A stretch of 40,475 nt of DNA from Bacteroidales bacterium (GTDB lineage Bacteria > Bacteroidota > Bacteroidia > Bacteroidales > JAGOPY01): assembly GCA_019429045.1 (NCBI GenBank), contig JAHYJL010000006.1, forward strand, positions 1-40,475. Direction: 5' to 3'. The notes beneath the pieces were generated by a model, which ran no database searches, had not been told where the DNA came from, and saw nothing but the letters and a program-made list of their open reading frames with translations. Positions 7,757 to 16,481 of this stretch are shown here, piece by piece; the stretch's first letter is position 1; each line of letters starts with the position of its first letter. The translations under genes and the position numbers were made by a program.

Positions 7757-8502
7757 TGATCGAAGCGAAGAACATATCGAAAAATTTCGGCGAAACCAGG
7801 GTGCTCGATGATGTCTCATTCGTTTTTGAGAAAGGGAAGACCAATCTTATCATCGGCCAGAGCGGTTCGGGGAAAACAGTGCTGATGAAATGCCTTGTGG
7901 GTTTGCTGGAGCCGGACGAGGGCGCTGTCATTTATGATGACCGGGATTTTTGGCGGATGGGGACGGATGAACGCCGGGAGCTGCAGCAGGAAATCGGCAT
8001 GCTTTTCCAGGGAGGGGCGTTGTTCGACAGTATGACGGTGGAGCATAACGTGATGTTCCCCCTGAACATGTTTACCAAAATGAGTTTTGCCGAGAAGATC
8101 GACCGGGTGAATTTTTGCCTGGAGCGTGTGAACCTGGAGGGAAAGAGCAAATTGATGCCTTCGGAGCTCAGCGGCGGGATGATCAAGCGGGTGGCCATTG
8201 CCAGGGCTATCTCCATGAATCCCAAGTATCTCTTTTGCGATGAGCCGAACTCCGGGCTCGACCCGATCACAGCCGGGGTGATCGATGAACTGATCAAAGA
8301 GATCACCGAAGAATTCCATACGACGACTGTGGTGAATACCCATGATATGAATTCGGTACTGATGATCGGGGAGAACATTGCCTTTATCAACAAAGGTAAG
8401 ATATGGTGGAACGGCAACCGGCACCAGATCCTACAAACCGACAACGAGGTGCTGAACGACTTCATTTTTGCCACGGAACTTACCCGAAGATTAAAGAGAT
8501 GA
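7756..8502 (+). CDS. mlaF: MlaF-family ABC transporter ATPase
   Basis: This 248-residue ATPase energises the MlaE permease. The ABC motifs are in order: Walker A GQSGSGKT (34-41), Q-loop Gln85 in LFQGGALFDSMTV, signature LSGGM (138-142), Walker B YLFCDE (158-163) and switch His196 in NTHD. The LFQ-GGALFDS wording is typical of the MlaF subgroup. It overlaps mlaE by one base and the next gene by four bases (ATGA at 8499-8502), indicating translational coupling. Confidence 0.94.
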   Translation: MIEAKNISKNFGETRVLDDVSFVFEKGKTNLIIGQSGSGKTVLMKCLVGLLEPDEGAVIYDDRDFWRMGTDERRELQQEIGMLFQGGALFDSMTVEHNVMFPLNMFTKMSFAEKIDRVNFCLERVNLEGKSKLMPSELSGGMIKRVAIARAISMNPKYLFCDEPNSGLDPITAGVIDELIKEITEEFHTTTVVNTHDMNSVLMIGENIAFINKGKIWWNGNRHQILQTDNEVLNDFIFATELTRRLKR

Positions 8503-8972
8503 ACCTGCTTGACCTGCTTATCCTGGTACCGATAGTGTGGGGCTGCATACGGGGTTTCAGCAAAGGCTTTATCATCGAACTGGCCACGCTGGCAGGACTT
8601 GTTCTGGGTATCATGGCGGCTTTTTATTTTGCTTCGTCAGCCGCCGCCCTGCTGCGGGAATATTTCACCTTCAACGAGAACGTGGCCCGTATCACCGCCT
8701 ACGTGCTGATCTTTATCACCGTCATGCTGTTAGCTTATATTATCGGGAAGATCATTGAAAAAGTGGTTGATATGATGGCGCTGGGGTGGCTTAACAAAAT
8801 CCTGGGCGCTCTGGTAGGCATCGTCAAAGGAGCCGTGGTCGCCAGCCTGTTGCTGTTTATCATTGTTACCTTCGATATCAACGAAAAGATCATCCCCCGG
8901 CAGACCAAGGAGCGGTCGATGTTCTACCAGGCGGTTTCGAAGGTTGTGCCGTTTTTTGTTCTTAAAGAATGA
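8499..8972 (+). CDS. cvpA: CvpA family membrane protein
   Basis: This 157-residue integral membrane protein has about four hydrophobic helices and the CvpA wording MNLLDLLILVPIVWGCIRGFSKGFI at the N-terminus and LGALVGIVKGAVVASLLLF later. CvpA was named for colicin V production in E. coli, and its biochemical role is unsettled. I chose the ATG at 8499, which overlaps the mlaF stop (ATGA), over a longer upstream frame lying entirely within mlaF. The operon context mlaE-mlaF-cvpA suggests an envelope function. A repeat array begins just after the stop codon. Confidence 0.88.
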   Translation: MNLLDLLILVPIVWGCIRGFSKGFIIELATLAGLVLGIMAAFYFASSAAALLREYFTFNENVARITAYVLIFITVMLLAYIIGKIIEKVVDMMALGWLNKILGALVGIVKGAVVASLLLFIIVTFDINEKIIPRQTKERSMFYQAVSKVVPFFVLKE

Positions 8973-8977
8973 TATTC

Positions 8978-9194
8978 GCTCGCTGCGCTCGCGACATTAG
9001 GTGGACATTAGCTCGCTAACGCTCGCGACATTAGGTTGACATTAGGTTGACATTAGGTTGACATTAGGTGGACATTAGGTGGACATTAGGTGGACATTAG
9101 GTGGACATTAAGTGGACATTAGGTGGACATTAAGTGGACATTAGGTGGACATTAGGTGGACATTAGACATTAGGTGGACATTAAGTGGACATTA
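8978..9194. repeat. 11-bp tandem repeat array B
   Basis: About 15-17 units of the 11-mer read GGTGGACATTA on the plus strand, with variants GGTTGACATTA and AGTGGACATTA and one partial unit near 9165. Two GC-rich blocks interrupt the left end: GCTCGCTGCGCTCGCGAC (8978-8995) and a variant with TAAC in place of TGC (9011-9029). The array lies between the convergent cvpA and S23 genes and is inverted relative to array C on the far side of S23. Confidence 0.93.
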
Positions 9195-9206
9195 TGATGA
9201 ATAAAT

Positions 9207-9566
9207 TTAGACTCCTTTTTTGCCGGTTGTTTTAATGAAATTGTTGAGTTTTACTCCCAATCTATTGATCTGCTCCTGTAAGGTTAAATAATCGGATTCT
9301 TCTATTAATTGACGTGAATGGGCCTTTTTGAGCCAGGTTTTTGTTTCAAATAAAGATCCCCTGGCGAAGTAAAAGAAATGTTTGGCGTCTGCATAGTGAT
9401 ACCGGCCGAAACCCTCGCTTATATTCGCAGCGATAGAATCGGCTGATCTTACCAATTGTTTTCCCAGGGTGTCTTTCTCAAAATATTTCCAGGAACTAAC
9501 ACATCCCCAAGCTTTTTCTCCTAAATTCATTGAGATTTCATAAATCTCCAATTCTTCCAGATCCAT
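9207..9566 (-). CDS. Four-helix-bundle protein, S23/IVS family
   Basis: This 119-residue, all-helical protein has the family signature SADSIAANISEGFGRY at 41-56 and the C-terminal helices …ETKTWLKKAH…LQEQINRLGVKLNNFIK. Relatives are encoded in intervening sequences of 23S rRNA genes, and the Avd protein of diversity-generating retroelements has the same fold. The family is thought to bind nucleic acid, but its function is unknown. No rRNA and no reverse transcriptase lie nearby, so this is a stand-alone copy. It sits alone between two 11-bp repeat arrays in inverted orientation and is AT-richer than pgk and mlaEF. Confidence 0.88.
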   Translation of the reverse strand: MDLEELEIYEISMNLGEKAWGCVSSWKYFEKDTLGKQLVRSADSIAANISEGFGRYHYADAKHFFYFARGSLFETKTWLKKAHSRQLIEESDYLTLQEQINRLGVKLNNFIKTTGKKGV

Positions 9567-9645
9567 AATTAACCGTCATTTTATGATTAATCCGGAAAAA
9601 GCTAAAAATATACCCGCCCTTGAGCAAATTTTTTTCAAAATCACA

Positions 9646-9740
9646 ATAAATGTCAATGAATGTCCACCTAATGTCGCGAGCGCAGCGAGCGAATGTCACG
9701 AGGCGCGCAGCGCCGAGTAAATGTCTACATAATGTCTACT
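9646..9740. repeat. 11-bp tandem repeat array C (degenerate)
   Basis: Degenerate TAATGTCCACC-type units are interrupted by the GC-rich block in reverse complement (GTCGCGAGCGCAGCGAGC, 9673-9690) and by a second GC-rich spacer (GAGGCGCGCAGCGCCGAG, about 9700-9717). The last unit, TAATGTCTACT, contains the pgk stop codon (CTA at 9736-9738 on the plus strand). Orientation is opposite to array B. Confidence 0.85.
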
Positions 9741-10926
9741 TCTTAATCGCCGCCACTCCCGGCAGCTCCTTCCCTTCGATATACTCCAGCATGGCTCCGC
9801 CGCCGGTGGAGACATAGCTAACCTTGTCTTTCAGGTTGTATTTGTTGATGGCCGCTACGGAGTCGCCGCCGCCGATCAGCGAAAAAGCGCCTTTTTGGGT
9901 GGCTTCGGCCACGGCTTCGGCAATGGCTTTGGTACCTGCTTCGAAATGAGGCATCTCGAAAACACCCATCGGGCCGTTCCAGAGGATGGTCTTTGAATTG
10001 AGGATCACTTCGCGGTATGCCCGGATGGCTTCCGGACCGATATCCAGGCCCATCCAGCCTTCGGGAATATGCGTGGATTTGCTTTCCGATCTGGCGGCGT
10101 CATTGCTGAATGCATCGGCAATGATGGTATCCTGCGGGATGTACAGCCTGACATTGTTGGCTTCCGCCTTGTCGCTCGTTTCGCGGGCCAGCTGCAGGAG
10201 GTCTTCTTCTACCAGGGAGCTGCCAACCTCTCCGCCCAGGGCCTTGATAAACGTAAACATCATCCCGCCCCCGATCAGCAGATTGTCGACTTTACCGATC
10301 AGGTTGTTGATGATCTCTATTTTCCCTGAAACTTTGGCGCCGCCCAGGATGGCCGTGAAAGGGCTTTCGGCATTTTTCAATACTTTGTCGATGCTCTTCA
10401 CCTCGTTCTCCATGATATAGCCGAACATCTTGTTTTCGGGAAAAAATCTGGCGATAATGGCAGTGGAGGCATGCGCCCGGTGCGCCGTGCCAAAAGCGTC
10501 GTTGACATAAACATCACCCAGGGAGGCTAATTTTGATGCAAATTCCTCATCTCCTTTTTCTTCCTGTTTATAAAAACGAAGGTTTTCGAGGAGAAGGATC
10601 TGGCCTCCTTTCAGATTGGCAGAAAGTTGTTTGGCCTCCTCTCCAATGCAATCATTGGCAAAAAGCACCTCAGTCCCGGTCTTTTCCTTAAGATAAGGCA
10701 ACAGGTGTTTCAGCGAGAACTTTTCCGCCGGGCCTTCTTTTGGCCGGCCGAGGTGTGACATCAGGATGACCGAACCGCCATCCTTCAGGATCTTCATTAT
10801 GGTGGGTATCGCCGCATCAATGCGCATCGTGTCGGTAATATGAAAACGCTCATCCAGGGGAACGTTGAAATCAACCCTGACCAGGGCTTTCTTTCCATTA
10901 AAATTAAATGATTCAAATGTCTTCAT
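9736..10926 (-). CDS. pgk: Phosphoglycerate kinase
   Basis: This 396-residue cytosolic glycolytic enzyme transfers phosphate from 1,3-bisphosphoglycerate to ADP. The visible family blocks are RVDFNVPLD (17-25), LMSHLGRPK (about 55-63), [58 protein letters not shown] and the C-terminal [20 protein letters not shown]. The length is normal. The stop codon is formed by a repeat unit of array C. The gene is single and divergent from the nitrilase gene. Confidence 0.97.
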   Translation of the reverse strand: MKTFESFNFNGKKALVRVDFNVPLDERFHITDTMRIDAAIPTIMKILKDGGSVILMSHLGRPKEGPAEKFSLKHLLPYLKEKTGTEVLFANDCIGEEAKQLSANLKGGQILLLENLRFYKQEEKGDEEFASKLASLGDVYVNDAFGTAHRAHASTAIIARFFPENKMFGYIMENEVKSIDKVLKNAESPFTAILGGAKVSGKIEIINNLIGKVDNLLIGGGMMFTFIKALGGEVGSSLVEEDLLQLARETSDKAEANNVRLYIPQDTIIADAFSNDAARSESKSTHIPEGWMGLDIGPEAIRAYREVILNSKTILWNGPMGVFEMPHFEAGTKAIAEAVAEATQKGAFSLIGGGDSVAAINKYNLKDKVSYVSTGGGAMLEYIEGKELPGVAAIKK

Positions 10927-10984
10927 GATCGGATATGATTAAGATCAGTTATGTGCAATAATTCGTATTTCAGTCAAACGCATG

Positions 10985-10992
10985 CAAAATTA
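10985..10992 (-). promoter_or_regulatory. -7 box candidate for pgk
   Basis: The minus strand reads TAATTTTG, an exact TAnnTTTG match 58 nt upstream of the pgk ATG. The nearest TTG-like -33 is only 13 nt away, outside the usual spacing, so support is partial. Confidence 0.35.
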
Positions 10993-11025
10993 AAGAAATT
11001 GCCATCAAGGGCGTGAAGTTTTGAT

Positions 11026-11033
11026 TAAATTTG
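11026..11033 (+). promoter_or_regulatory. -7 box candidate very close to the nitrilase start
   Basis: TAAATTTG matches TAnnTTTG and ends 5 nt before the ATG at 11039. If it is used, transcription would begin at or near the start codon, giving a leaderless message. The nearest TTG upstream is 24 nt away, longer than the usual spacing. Confidence 0.35.
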
Positions 11034-11038
11034 TGGCA

Positions 11039-11839
11039 ATGACGCAAGATCTGACCGTAACACTCGTACAGACTTTTCTTCATTGGGGCGACCGGGAGAA
11101 GAACCTGGCCCATCTGAGCGGTAAGCTGGAGGATGTTCCCCCAACTGACCTTATCATTCTTCCCGAAATGTTCACAACCGGGTTTATCACCGATCCGATT
11201 GGCCTGGCCGGGGAGATGGATGGGCCGGTGATGCAGTGGATGGAGGGGGTGGCGTCCCGGAAGCAGGCATATGTACTGGGATCATTAAGTATGAAGGTGG
11301 GGGAGAAGTATTTCAACCGGCTGATATGCATGGCCCCTGATGGGAGTTATACACAGTATGACAAACGGCATCCATTCCGATTGGGGGGCGAGCACCTGAA
11401 GTTCACCAAAGGGAACAAAAGGGGGATCTTTTCTTTGAAGGGTTGGAACATCCTGCCGCTGATCTGTTATGACCTGCGCTTCCCGGTCTGGTGCAAAAAC
11501 ACATTCTCTGGAGGAAAGCATGCCTTTGACCTGATTATTTGCGTGGCCAACTGGCCCGAGGTGAGGAGCCAGGCCTGGAGCCTGCTGTTGAAAGCAAGGG
11601 CGATAGACAATCAATGCTATGCGATCGGGGTCAACCGGATCGGAGAAGATGGCAACGGGGTTAATCACAGCGGTGATTCGGCCGTGTCAGATCCCCGGGG
11701 AAAAATCATCACCCATATCCAACCACATGCCGAAGCGGTTGTCACTCTTACTATCAACCGGGAGGAACTGGATGAATTCCGGACAACTTTTCCGGTGGGG
11801 CTGGACTGGGATACGTTCACCTTTCCGGGTATCGAATGA
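11039..11839 (+). CDS. Nitrilase-superfamily amidase (omega-amidase/YafV-like)
   Basis: This is a 266-residue cytosolic carbon-nitrogen hydrolase. The Glu-Lys-Cys triad is present: E43 in LPEMFTTGF, K109 in YDKRHPF and C143 in LICYDLRFP. The YDKRHPF…GGEH and CYDLRFPVW wording matches the YafV/Nit2 omega-amidases, which hydrolyse 2-oxoglutaramate formed by glutamine transaminases. Substrate assignment is inferred from the subgroup. I prefer the ATG at 11039 to a TTG six codons upstream, because the upstream codons coincide with a -7-like box and the protein then starts MTQDLTVTLVQ, as in the family. Confidence 0.88.
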   Translation: MTQDLTVTLVQTFLHWGDREKNLAHLSGKLEDVPPTDLIILPEMFTTGFITDPIGLAGEMDGPVMQWMEGVASRKQAYVLGSLSMKVGEKYFNRLICMAPDGSYTQYDKRHPFRLGGEHLKFTKGNKRGIFSLKGWNILPLICYDLRFPVWCKNTFSGGKHAFDLIICVANWPEVRSQAWSLLLKARAIDNQCYAIGVNRIGEDGNGVNHSGDSAVSDPRGKIITHIQPHAEAVVTLTINREELDEFRTTFPVGLDWDTFTFPGIE

Positions 11840-11879
11840 ATAAACCGCTGCAATAGTAATAATTCCCCGTAAATTGATG

Positions 11880-11887
11880 TATTTTTG
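11880..11887 (+). promoter_or_regulatory. -7 box candidate for trkA
   Basis: TATTTTTG matches TAnnTTTG and ends 24 nt before the trkA ATG at 11912. No clear -33 TTG is seen at 19-21 nt. Confidence 0.4.
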
Positions 11888-11911
11888 CACTCCGAATAAA
11901 TCATCCATACG

Positions 11912-13252
11912 ATGAGAATAGTCATAGCCGGCGACGGCGAGGTGGGTCTTTACCTGGCCCAGGAATTAACCAGGGAAGACCATAACATTACCATAATCGT
12001 TCCTACCGAAGACCTGGTGCAGACCATCGAGTCGCATACCGACGTGCTGGCCACCATTGGCGATTCTACCCTTATCTCTGTGCTGAAAAGAGCTGATGTC
12101 AAGAAGGCCGATCTGCTGATTTCTTGTTTACATCAAGAAAGGATAAATATTTTGACGGCTTTGCTGGGCAAGAAGCTCGGTGCAGATAAAACCATTGCCC
12201 GCGTCAATACCCTTGAATATCTTTCTGATGATAACCGGAAGATGTTTGAAGATATTGGTATCGATCACCTGGTCTGTCCGGAGGAAATAGCGGCCTTGGA
12301 GATCATCGACCTTTTGCGGCAGACAGCGGCTACGGAAACATTTGATTTTTCGGAGGGTAAGCTTTCGCTTTTTTTATTCCGGCTGGAGAAAAATGCCCCC
12401 GCACTGAACAAAACCCTCGATCAGATCGCCAAGGAGTTCGTACACTTGCATTTCAGGGCTGTGGCCATTCACCGGAACCGCCACACCATCATACCGAAGG
12501 GCAGCGATATGTTCTTTGAGAATGACCTGGCATATGTGATCACAAAGCCGCAGGGAATCAGCGACCTGCTGAAGCTGGGTGGCAAAACGCGGTTCAATAT
12601 CCGTAACCTGATGCTCCTTGGCGGGGGAAGGGTCGGAAAAACGGTGGCCCGCAGGCTGGAACATGACCTGAACATCAAGATTATTGAGAAAGACAAGAAG
12701 AGGGCGATTCAGCTCGCCAATTTATTTGACAACTGCCTGGTGATCCATGGCGATGCACGCGATATCCAACTGCTGGAAGATGAAGATATTGCAGGCATGG
12801 ATGCTTTCGTGGCGCTGACCAACAATTCAGAGACCAATATCCTGGCCTGCCTGCACGCCAAGACATATAGCGTTCCACGTACCATTGCCCTGGTGGAGAA
12901 TATTGATTATATCGATATCTCTCAAAACATCGGGATTGGTACTATTGTATGCAAGAAACTCAGCACGGCCAGTCACATCATCCGTTTTACGATGAATTCG
13001 GAGGTTACCTCCATCAAATGCCTCAGCGGGATCAACGCCCAGGCGCTTGAGCTGGTAGCCAAACCTCATTCTCCGATAACAAAATCTGCCATCCGCAAAC
13101 TCAATTTTCCCAGGAGCGCTATCATTGGCGGGATCATCAGGGGGAACGACAGTTTTATCGCGGTAGGTGATTTCCAGATAGAGGCCGGCGACCGGGTAGT
13201 GGTTTTTGCATTGCCTGACGCGGTTAGGGCAGTTGACGATTTGTTCCATTAA
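11912..13252 (+). CDS. trkA: Trk potassium uptake regulatory protein TrkA
   Basis: This 446-residue peripheral membrane subunit gates the TrkH channel in response to nucleotides. It has two RCK units. The first opens with MRIVIAGDGEVGLYLA (GxGxxG at 7-12), and the second with LLGGGRVGKTVARRL, about 230 residues later. Each Rossmann domain is followed by a TrkA-C domain; the last includes AIIGGIIRGNDSFIAVGD and GDRVVVFALPDAV. The full duplicated length is present. trkH follows after 13 nt, so the two form an operon. Confidence 0.96.
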   Translation: MRIVIAGDGEVGLYLAQELTREDHNITIIVPTEDLVQTIESHTDVLATIGDSTLISVLKRADVKKADLLISCLHQERINILTALLGKKLGADKTIARVNTLEYLSDDNRKMFEDIGIDHLVCPEEIAALEIIDLLRQTAATETFDFSEGKLSLFLFRLEKNAPALNKTLDQIAKEFVHLHFRAVAIHRNRHTIIPKGSDMFFENDLAYVITKPQGISDLLKLGGKTRFNIRNLMLLGGGRVGKTVARRLEHDLNIKIIEKDKKRAIQLANLFDNCLVIHGDARDIQLLEDEDIAGMDAFVALTNNSETNILACLHAKTYSVPRTIALVENIDYIDISQNIGIGTIVCKKLSTASHIIRFTMNSEVTSIKCLSGINAQALELVAKPHSPITKSAIRKLNFPRSAIIGGIIRGNDSFIAVGDFQIEAGDRVVVFALPDAVRAVDDLFH

Positions 13253-13265
13253 GAACATCTCTTTT

Positions 13266-14729
13266 ATGCTTGGCAAGGCAGAACTGGACATCAGGCTTAT
13301 CCTGAACATCATGGGGTTTCTCCTGATGATGGAAGGGATTTTTATGCTGCTGGGCCTCCCCTTTGCTTTGTATTACAGGGATCCTAACGCCTGGACGTTG
13401 CCGCTTTCCTTCCTGATCACCTCAGGCACAGGATTGTTGCTGTGGTACCTGACCCGTCATAAAAGCAGGGTGCAAATCAACAAGCGGGAGGGGTTCCTGG
13501 TCGTCAGTATGGCCTGGTTCATCACTTCACTTTTCGGCACATTACCATACCTGATCAGCGGCGCCATTCCATCGTTCACGAATGCTTTTTTTGAAACCAT
13601 GTCGGGTTTTACTACAACCGGAGCCACTATACTTACTGACATAGAGGTGCTTCCAAAGGGAATCCTTTTCTGGCGCAGCATGACCCACTGGATCGGCGGG
13701 ATGGGGATCATTGTGCTTTCCGTGGCCGTCCTCCCATTCCTGGGTATCGGAGGAATGCAACTATACAATGCCGAGATGCCGGGAATCACCAAGGATAAGC
13801 TGCATCCCCGTATCACTGAAACTGCCAAACGTCTCTGGGGGATTTATCTTATCCTGACGCTTGCCCAGACCGCATTACTGATGCTGGGAAAAATGAACCT
13901 TTTCGACAGCCTTTGCCATGCCTTCGGTACCATGGCCACGGGTGGATTTTCTACCAAAAACGACAGCATAGCCGGCTTTTCACCCTATATCCAGTATGTC
14001 ATTGCCTTTTTTATGATCCTGGCCGCCACGAATTTTACACTGCACTATATTGCATTCCTGGGGAGATTCGGGAAGGTTTGGAGAAATGAGGAGTTCAGGA
14101 AATATATCTATTTGCTCGGTATCGTCACGGCGATTGTCACCATACTACTTATATGGAAAGCGGGGATTTCAGGGGAGAAGGCTTTTCGCGATGCGTTATT
14201 CCAGGTTGTTTCAATTGTGACAACTACCGGTTACATCACTTCCGATTATCTGGCCTGGCCCGGTACGATATGGTTTTTTATTTTCCTGCTGATGTTTATC
14301 GGCGGGATGTCGGGTTCGACGGGCAGCGGCACAAAAATTGTCCGCCAGATACTGCTCTTCAAGACGGCAGGCAAGGAGATGAAAAGGGCCATGCACCCGC
14401 AAGGGGTCATACCCGTAAGGCTCAATAACGAGGCCGTTTCACAGGATATTATCTTCAAGGTGATGGCGTTCATTCAATTGTATATCCTGATTTTTGCCTT
14501 TGGCGTGATGGTAATGGCCTTCCTGGGGCTCGATTTTGAAACGGCCATTGGCGCCACTATTGCTACACTGGGGAATATCGGCCCGGGGATTGGTGATGTT
14601 GGCCCGACAGGAAATTATGCATTTATCCCGACCCTTGGAAAATGGTTCCTCTCTTTGCTGATGCTTCTGGGGCGACTGGAGTTATTCACCGTGCTGATAC
14701 TCTTTTCTTCAGCTTTCTGGAAAAAGTAA
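13266..14729 (+). CDS. trkH: Trk potassium uptake channel TrkH (copy 1)
   Basis: This 487-residue ion-channel subunit is built of four membrane-pore-membrane repeats. Filter-type glycine segments are visible in order: TTTGATILTDIE, GTMATGGFSTKN, VTTTGYITSDY and TLGNIGPGIGDVGP. The ATG at 13266, giving MLGKAELDIRLI, avoids an upstream extension that overlaps trkA. It pairs with trkA immediately upstream. A second, clearly homologous TrkH lies at 38.6 kb. Confidence 0.95.
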   Translation: MLGKAELDIRLILNIMGFLLMMEGIFMLLGLPFALYYRDPNAWTLPLSFLITSGTGLLLWYLTRHKSRVQINKREGFLVVSMAWFITSLFGTLPYLISGAIPSFTNAFFETMSGFTTTGATILTDIEVLPKGILFWRSMTHWIGGMGIIVLSVAVLPFLGIGGMQLYNAEMPGITKDKLHPRITETAKRLWGIYLILTLAQTALLMLGKMNLFDSLCHAFGTMATGGFSTKNDSIAGFSPYIQYVIAFFMILAATNFTLHYIAFLGRFGKVWRNEEFRKYIYLLGIVTAIVTILLIWKAGISGEKAFRDALFQVVSIVTTTGYITSDYLAWPGTIWFFIFLLMFIGGMSGSTGSGTKIVRQILLFKTAGKEMKRAMHPQGVIPVRLNNEAVSQDIIFKVMAFIQLYILIFAFGVMVMAFLGLDFETAIGATIATLGNIGPGIGDVGPTGNYAFIPTLGKWFLSLLMLLGRLELFTVLILFSSAFWKK

Positions 14730-14803
14730 CCTGGCCCCACCTGGAGTTTTTTATTGAAATACTTTCTATCTTCGCTTAATAATTAGGGCCTTAAGATATT
14801 TTA

Positions 14804-16465
14804 ATGAAAGATAAAAATCTCATTCTCTGGCTTTACTATTTTGGCATTGGGTTGATGCTGACCGCACTGCCATTTTCTAACTACTTCATGAGCATTTCAC
14901 AGTTTGTCCTGTCCGGTGCATTGGTCCTCGATGGGATGAGCAAAGCGGACGTTACCCGCTTCTTCAAAAAATATTCGCCGGCCACTGTCGTCCTCTTGAT
15001 CGTTCCGTATGGTTTGATGTGGATTTTTCAGGCTATCGGTCGCAAGATTAGGGAGTTTTTCCGTGCGGAAAACGCACCTGCATGGGTATTTGCCTCCATT
15101 TACCTTATGCACTTGTTGGGTTTATTTTTTACCAGCGATTTTAATTATGCATTGAAAGACCTCCGGATCAAATTGCCCATCCTGATCCTGCCGCTGATCC
15201 TGTCCACAACCTGCCTGACTGACCGGCGGTCTTTCCGCGTATTCATGTACCTGTTCATCGCTGCTGTTGTTACCGGCACTATCATCAGCACTTTTATTGC
15301 TGTCAGCCGGGACCTGACCGACAGCCGTGAGTCTTCCATATTCATTTCACACATCCGCTTCAGTATGCTGATCGATATCGCCATCTTTGCCGTGGCTTAC
15401 ATTGTGTTCAAGAAAAGCGATATATCCCGGTGGATCAGGGTAGTACTGGGTGCAGCCGGTCTGTGGATGGTTGCCTTTCTGATCATTTTCGCTTACATGA
15501 CCGGGTTGGTGATACTTATCATCGTTGCCATCATCATGCTCTTCTATTTGGCAATGGTAAAAGGCCGGCTGATGGTAAAACTGGCCGTTGCCGCCGGAAT
15601 TGTTCTGATCTTATCAATAACGGTGTTGTATATCAGGGATATCGGCAGAGATATCAATCGAATTCATCCGACAGACCTTTCTTCCCTGGAAAAGGGTACA
15701 AAAAATGGAAATCCTTACTATCATGATACACTAAACCTTCAGGTTGAAAACGGGCACTATGTATGGATATATCTTGCAATGGACGAGATGGCGGAAGCAT
15801 GGGACAAGCGAAGCACATATCATTTCGAGGGAAAGGACAAAGCAGGGCAGGAAATGAAAAGTACACTTATCCGGTTCCTTACCTCCAAAGGATACCGTAA
15901 AGATGCCGAAGGGGTAGCCCGTCTGACCGATGAAGAAGTAGCCATGGTTGAAGAAGGTATTGCAAGTACTGTATATGTTGAAAAACCGAACCTGTATGTC
16001 AGGATCTATAAGATATTCTGGGAATACCAGCGGTACCAGGTTACCCGGAACCCCAGCGGCCATTCGGTGATGCAACGGATCGAGTACTGGAGGGCTTCTG
16101 TGGCATTAATCAGGGATAACTGGCTGACCGGTGTAGGTACCGGCGATATCGAATACGCATTCCAGGAAAAGTATTATGCAATGGGCAGCCTGCTCAGCCC
16201 GGAGTATCGCTGGCGGGCGCATAACCAGTTCCTGGCGATCTTTGTTATGTTCGGTGTTTTTGGGATGGCCTGGTTCCTGTTTAGCCTGTTTTTCCCGGCT
16301 GCCCGGCTGGTAAAATTCCATGATTACTATTACCTGACATTCTTCATTATCATAATCCTTTCCATGCTGACCGAAGATACACTGGAGACCCAGGCGGGAG
16401 TGACCCAGTTTGCCTTTTTCAGTTCCTGGTACCTGTTTGCAAAAAAATTCATTGACATTATCTGA
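14804..16465 (+). CDS. O-antigen ligase/Wzy-like polytopic membrane protein
   Basis: This 553-residue protein has about ten or more hydrophobic helices. A large hydrophilic insertion sits at about 290-420 (…IHPTDLSSLEKGTKNGNPYYHD… to …WEYQRYQVTRNP). The Wzy_C-type signature follows: RIEYWRASVALIRDNWLTGVGTGD, then RAHNQFLAIFVMFGVFG. Such proteins ligate or polymerise surface polysaccharide on the periplasmic side of the inner membrane. The insertion replaces the usual large periplasmic loop with an unusually long soluble segment. Ligase and polymerase cannot be told apart here. The lipid-kinase-like gene starts 16 nt downstream, suggesting cotranscription. Confidence 0.8.
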   Translation: MKDKNLILWLYYFGIGLMLTALPFSNYFMSISQFVLSGALVLDGMSKADVTRFFKKYSPATVVLLIVPYGLMWIFQAIGRKIREFFRAENAPAWVFASIYLMHLLGLFFTSDFNYALKDLRIKLPILILPLILSTTCLTDRRSFRVFMYLFIAAVVTGTIISTFIAVSRDLTDSRESSIFISHIRFSMLIDIAIFAVAYIVFKKSDISRWIRVVLGAAGLWMVAFLIIFAYMTGLVILIIVAIIMLFYLAMVKGRLMVKLAVAAGIVLILSITVLYIRDIGRDINRIHPTDLSSLEKGTKNGNPYYHDTLNLQVENGHYVWIYLAMDEMAEAWDKRSTYHFEGKDKAGQEMKSTLIRFLTSKGYRKDAEGVARLTDEEVAMVEEGIASTVYVEKPNLYVRIYKIFWEYQRYQVTRNPSGHSVMQRIEYWRASVALIRDNWLTGVGTGDIEYAFQEKYYAMGSLLSPEYRWRAHNQFLAIFVMFGVFGMAWFLFSLFFPAARLVKFHDYYYLTFFIIIILSMLTEDTLETQAGVTQFAFFSSWYLFAKKFIDII

Positions 16466-16481
16466 ATTGAACACACAAAAA

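Noticed and set aside
7816-8424. Minus-strand frame opposite mlaF
   Set aside because: Shadow of an intact ABC ATPase with no recognisable motifs.
8978-9194. Array B as a CRISPR array
   Set aside because: Units are 11 bp in direct tandem with no spacers of regular length, and no cas genes are nearby.
9207-9566. S23 gene as the Avd of a diversity-generating retroelement
   Set aside because: No reverse transcriptase, template repeat or variable repeat is visible in the flanks; only the fold family is shared.
11912-14729. Kdp-type potassium ATPase locus
   Set aside because: The genes are TrkA (two RCK units) and TrkH; no KdpA, KdpB or KdpC signatures are present in the window.
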